NCBI GenBank assembly: GCA_902791475.1
Contig: CADAWC010000019.1
Coordinates: forward strand, 1 to 64,000
Length of the DNA: 64,000 bases
Source: Fibrobacter succinogenes
GTDB taxonomy: Bacteria; Fibrobacterota; Fibrobacteria; Fibrobacterales; Fibrobacteraceae
Direction: 5' to 3'
In this document: in pieces, positions 61,168 to 64,000 of the stretch
How the letters are laid out: each line of letters starts with the position of its first letter
Numbering within the stretch: position 1 is the first letter of the stretch
Position numbers and translations under genes: made by a program
Notes under the pieces: model-generated
The model's input: only the letters and a program-made list of their open reading frames with translations
The model's database searches: none
What the model was told of the DNA's origin: nothing

Positions 61168-61301
61168 CTTTCCAGCAGTACTACAAAATCCATTTTCAAT
61201 AGAATCTTGTCATGAACGTCCCAAGACTCGTCTAGGATGACGTCAGGCATATTCTTTCTATTGCCCTAAAAAAATATTCAACATTCATAAAAGGTTAAAA
61301 A

Positions 61302-62291
61302 ATGAAAAAGTTTTCATTTTGTTCTTTGGCGTGCGCCATTTTTGTCGCAGCGCTCTTTTCTCTCGTAGCCTGCAACAGTGTTTCCGAAAACAAAAAGCAG
61401 GAATCACACAAACTATCCATCATCACCACCATTTATCCTGAATACGCGTGGACAAAAGAAATCCTCGGAGCACGCACCGATTCCGTCAATCTCACGTTGC
61501 TCATCAAGAACGGCATCGATTTGCACAGTTACAAGCCCACAGCTCACGATGTCGCAAAAATCGCTAGCGCCGATATGGTGATTTACGTCGGTGGCGAATC
61601 TGACGAATGGATTAAAGACGCGCTCACAGCATCCCCGAAAAAGGGCCGCGTTGAAATCAATTTGATGGAAGCTCTTGGCGACCGCGTAAAGGCAGAAGAA
61701 ATCGTCGAAGGCATGCAGGCCGAAGAAGAACACCATCACGATGAAGAAGTTGAAAACGATGAACACGTTTGGCTCTCGCTGAAGAATGCCGAAATTCTCG
61801 TGAAGAAAATTGCCGAAGAACTTTCCAAAATCGACGCCGCCCATGCATCCGCCTACAAGCAAAACGCCGAAGCCTATATCGCCCAAATCCAGTCACTTGA
61901 CGCAGAATACCGCACCGCAGTAGAAAGCGTCGCCCGCAAAACCGTTCTTTTCGGCGATCGATTTCCTTTTCGCTATCTGGTGGACGATTATGGCATTAAG
62001 TATTATGCCGCGTTTGTTGGCTGTTCCGCCGAAAGCGAGGCTAGCTTTGAAACTATCGCATTCCTCGCAGGAAAAATGGACAGCGAATCTCTCCCGTCAA
62101 TTTTCATTATCGAAAACGGCAATGAAAAAATCGCAATGGCAGTGCTTGCCGCAAGCAAAAATTCCAAGAGCGCACAAATTCTCACCATCAATTCAATGCA
62201 GTCTATCACAGAAGAGCAAATAAACAACGGCATCAATTACTTATCGCTAATGAAAGCCAACTTGGAAAACTTGAAAAAGGCTTTGAACTGA
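61302..62291 (+). CDS. znuA: Zinc ABC transporter substrate-binding lipoprotein
   Basis: A 329-residue cluster A-I (ZnuA/TroA-like) solute-binding protein. It is a lipoprotein (lipobox LVAC near residue 24), so anchored to the inner membrane. The first zinc ligand is in the GIDLHSYKPTAHD block (H76), the next in the His/acid-rich loop EEEHHHDEEVENDEHVW (about residues 143-158), which is typical of zinc-specific members. A third ligand is expected near GDRFPFRYLVDDYGIKYYA; the aspartate or glutamate near the C-terminus is less clear. AAGG precedes the ATG. Two bases separate its stop codon from znuC. Confidence 0.92.
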   Translation: MKKFSFCSLACAIFVAALFSLVACNSVSENKKQESHKLSIITTIYPEYAWTKEILGARTDSVNLTLLIKNGIDLHSYKPTAHDVAKIASADMVIYVGGESDEWIKDALTASPKKGRVEINLMEALGDRVKAEEIVEGMQAEEEHHHDEEVENDEHVWLSLKNAEILVKKIAEELSKIDAAHASAYKQNAEAYIAQIQSLDAEYRTAVESVARKTVLFGDRFPFRYLVDDYGIKYYAAFVGCSAESEASFETIAFLAGKMDSESLPSIFIIENGNEKIAMAVLAASKNSKSAQILTINSMQSITEEQINNGINYLSLMKANLENLKKALN

Positions 62292-62292
62292 C

Positions 62293-62931
62293 ATGTTTCT
62301 GCTCAAGTGCAACAAATTAACACTGGGATATAACAACAAAGACATTCTCCACAGTTTTGATTACGGGATTCATTCCGGCGAATACCTCTGCATCATAGGC
62401 AGAAATGGTTGCGGAAAGACGACGTTCTTGCGCGGCCTCGCCGGAGTTTTACGCCCAAAATCTGGGAAGATCGAACTTTGCGACAATCTCAGGCGAAACC
62501 AAATCGGCTACTTGCCGCAAATCACGATAGCGCAAAAAGATTTCCCGGCATCTGTCGAAGAAATCGTCCTTTCGGCATTTCAAGGGAAAAGCCTGTTGTT
62601 GCCATTTTATGGGAAAGCCCTCCGCAAACGCGCAAACGAGTGCTTGGAACTCACGCGGACAGAGAATCTGCGGAAAGAAAGTTTCCGTGAACTCTCTGGC
62701 GGTCAAAAGCAGCGCGTTCTTTTGGCGAGGGCATTGTGCGCTGCCGAAAGGCTTCTGCTTTTGGACGAGCCCGTCACAGGGCTTGATCCCGAATCATCGC
62801 AGAATATGTACAACATCATCAAGGACCTTCACGAATATAAAAACATGACTATCGTGATGGTAACGCATGATATAGACGCAGCCCGCAACAACTCTACTAG
62901 AATACTCAATTTCAACGAATTAATGCAATAA
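62293..62931 (+). CDS. znuC: Zinc ABC transporter ATPase
   Basis: A 212-residue ATP-binding subunit of the zinc importer. Walker A is IGRNGCGKTTFLRGLAG (about residues 36-52), the Q-loop is GYLPQ, the signature is ELSGGQKQRVLLARALC, Walker B is LLLLDEPVTGLD, and the H-loop is VMVTHD. It is short for the family, as ZnuC proteins with C-terminal regulatory tails are longer. The start lies 2 bases after the znuA stop. A dispersed palindrome separates it from the permease gene. Confidence 0.93.
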   Translation: MFLLKCNKLTLGYNNKDILHSFDYGIHSGEYLCIIGRNGCGKTTFLRGLAGVLRPKSGKIELCDNLRRNQIGYLPQITIAQKDFPASVEEIVLSAFQGKSLLLPFYGKALRKRANECLELTRTENLRKESFRELSGGQKQRVLLARALCAAERLLLLDEPVTGLDPESSQNMYNIIKDLHEYKNMTIVMVTHDIDAARNNSTRILNFNELMQ

Positions 62932-62938
62932 CGGAGAC

Positions 62939-63004
62939 GCCCGCTTACTTCGACTGCGCTCACTTCGATTAAACTCAGTGCAGGCAGCACAGGCTCCGGC
63001 GGGC
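62939..63004. repeat. Dispersed palindrome between znuC and znuB
   Basis: GCCCGC (62939-62944) pairs with GCGGGC (62999-63004). The interior has CTTCGACTGCGCTC and GCACAGGCTCCGG as in the trmB-type elements, plus an extra duplicated ACTTCGATTAAACTCAGTGCA part. It is followed by ATGACA. It sits inside the operon, 12 bases before the permease start. Confidence 0.88.
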
Positions 63005-63019
63005 ATGACATTTTAGCAA

Positions 63020-63874
63020 ATGCTTGACAAACTATTCTTCTACCTAGACTTTCCTTTTGTACGCTACGCGATTATTGTCGGAACGCTCATTTCGCTATGT
63101 TCCTCGCTTTTGGGCATCACGCTCGTTCTCAAGCGGTACTCCTACATTGGCGATGGGCTTTCGCACGTTGCATTCGGAGCGCTCGCAATTGCAGCCGTTC
63201 TTAAAGTCACGAACAACATGTTCATCATTTTGCCCGTGACCATAGCCGTCGCAATTTTACTCCTTTGCGGTAGCAAAGACTCGCGTTCGGGCATACAAAT
63301 CAAGGGCGACGCCGCCATCGCCATGGTTTCGGCAGGGGCCCTTGCCATCGGCTATCTGCTGATGAACATATTCTCGTCATCGGCAAATGTCGCAGGAGAT
63401 GTCTGCACAACGCTATTTGGCTCCATGTCCATTCTCACGCTCAAGCCGACAGACGTTTACCTTTGCGTAATCCTTTCTGCAATCGTCCTCGTAACATTCG
63501 CCCTCTTTTACCACAAGATTTTCGCCATCACGTTTGACGAAAATTTTACACGTGCAACAGGCGTAAATGTCAACGCATTCAACCTCCTTATCGCCATCAT
63601 CATCGCAGCGATTATAGTCCTTGCCATGAATCTCGTTGGTGCGTTACTCGTTTCGGCACTCGTCGTATTCCCCGCACTTTCTGCCATGCGAGTTTTCAAA
63701 AGCTTTTTCACAGTAACCGTTGCCGCAGCTGTAATTTCCATCGTCTGTTCCCTCACCGGTATCATCATTGCCATCCTCGCTGGAACTCCTGTCGGTTCAA
63801 CGATTGTCGCTGCCGATATTGTCGCATTCTTCATCTGTTATACAACAAGTTTCATCCGCTGCAGGAGAGCTTAA
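63020..63874 (+). CDS. znuB: Zinc ABC transporter permease
   Basis: A 284-residue ABC-3 family permease with about eight or nine transmembrane helices. The opening FVRYAIIVGTLISLCSSLLG, the conserved YSYIGDGLSHVAFGALAI (residues 41-58) and, later, NFTRATGVNVNAFNLLIA with LVGALLVSALVVFPALSAM match ZnuB/TroC proteins. It completes a binding-protein/ATPase/permease set. It lies 88 bases after znuC, the gap being filled by a dispersed palindrome. A further palindrome follows its stop codon. Confidence 0.94.
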   Translation: MLDKLFFYLDFPFVRYAIIVGTLISLCSSLLGITLVLKRYSYIGDGLSHVAFGALAIAAVLKVTNNMFIILPVTIAVAILLLCGSKDSRSGIQIKGDAAIAMVSAGALAIGYLLMNIFSSSANVAGDVCTTLFGSMSILTLKPTDVYLCVILSAIVLVTFALFYHKIFAITFDENFTRATGVNVNAFNLLIAIIIAAIIVLAMNLVGALLVSALVVFPALSAMRVFKSFFTVTVAAAVISIVCSLTGIIIAILAGTPVGSTIVAADIVAFFICYTTSFIRCRRA

Positions 63875-63887
63875 CGTCATCCTGAGT

Positions 63888-63905
63888 CCCGGAACGGAGT
63901 CCGGG
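63888..63905. repeat. Dispersed palindrome after znuB
   Basis: CCCGGA/TCCGGG around a 6-base loop, preceded by GTCATCCTGAGT and followed by a GGATAAACTCCGCGAAGGAT tail. It is the same family as the element at 18155-18205. Confidence 0.8.
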
Positions 63906-63946
63906 ATAAACTCCGCGAAGGATCCATATTTTTTGGAGATTAAATT

Positions 63947-64000
63947 TTGCATAAGTTATTTTCAATTTTTCTTCTACTCCTTTTCACAACAGCAACATTC
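63947..64000 (+). CDS. Exported protein, N-terminal fragment (runs off the window)
   Basis: A reading frame open to the end of the window. It begins with TTG at 63947, preceded by TTGGAGAT at suitable spacing, and reads MHKLFSIFLLLLFTTATF, a typical signal peptide. Only 18 codons are visible, so neither the role nor the true length can be told. It may belong to the zinc operon or start a new transcript after the palindrome. Confidence 0.5.
   Translation, partial: MHKLFSIFLLLLFTTATF

Overview
The window is bacterial and fits a Fibrobacter species (Fibrobacterota). This is inferred, not searched. The clues are a TIGR02147-type regulator paired with a lipoprotein, secreted proteins with serine-rich linkers, a metalloprotease with a sorting-type C-terminus, C-ending codons in most housekeeping genes, and several families of short dispersed palindromes between genes. 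No rRNA, tRNA or CRISPR array was found.

Layout. 1-3.4 kb: the 5' end of leuS, two exported proteins of unknown role and an outer-membrane beta-barrel protein. 3.4-10.5 kb: a large membrane-bound spermidine-synthase-like protein and cobalamin-dependent metH. 10.5-14.1 kb: an accessory island with an Rpn/PD-(D/E)XK nuclease gene, about 0.85 kb without protein genes that holds two structured-RNA candidates (one resembling the HEARO/omega-RNA of IscB elements but with no IscB gene), and four small AT-rich genes, two with zinc ribbons. 14-18 kb: a DUF1538 membrane protein with two P-II-like regulators, then an ECF sigma / membrane anti-sigma / Cys-His-rich periplasmic protein operon. 18-22 kb: a Y-family polymerase with its small partner protein and an AspT/YidE-type antiporter. 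22-30.3 kb: Nudix hydrolase, patatin, a 113-bp repeat pair, the TIGR02147-lipoprotein-TrmB operon, a lipoprotein and an M6 metalloprotease. 30.5-36.6 kb: hisE-hisG and a run of tightly packed genes (EAL/HDOD protein, recR, engB, mlaE, mlaF, pyrC). 36.7-44 kb: an OmpA-type lipoprotein, a TrkA-N/RyR fusion protein and sbcC-sbcD. 44-59 kb: an orphan gene between direct repeats, a 1503-residue hybrid histidine kinase and recC-recB-recD. 59-64 kb: an unknown, probably highly expressed gene, hsp20 behind a sigma-54-type promoter, and a zinc-uptake operon (His/Cys-rich membrane protein, znuA, znuC, znuB) behind a Fur/Zur-type palindrome.

Functionally the window is rich in DNA repair: RecBCD, SbcCD, RecR and a Y-family polymerase with a possible LexA box. 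It also has metal homeostasis (znu operon and perhaps the ECF operon) and envelope functions (MlaEF, OmpA-like, secreted proteins). The observations most worth checking are the stand-alone HEARO-like RNA, the palindrome inserted in frame into trmB, the zinc operator that overlaps a start codon, the Cys/His-rich ECF operon, and inverted-repeat elements that abut start codons lacking Shine-Dalgarno sequences.
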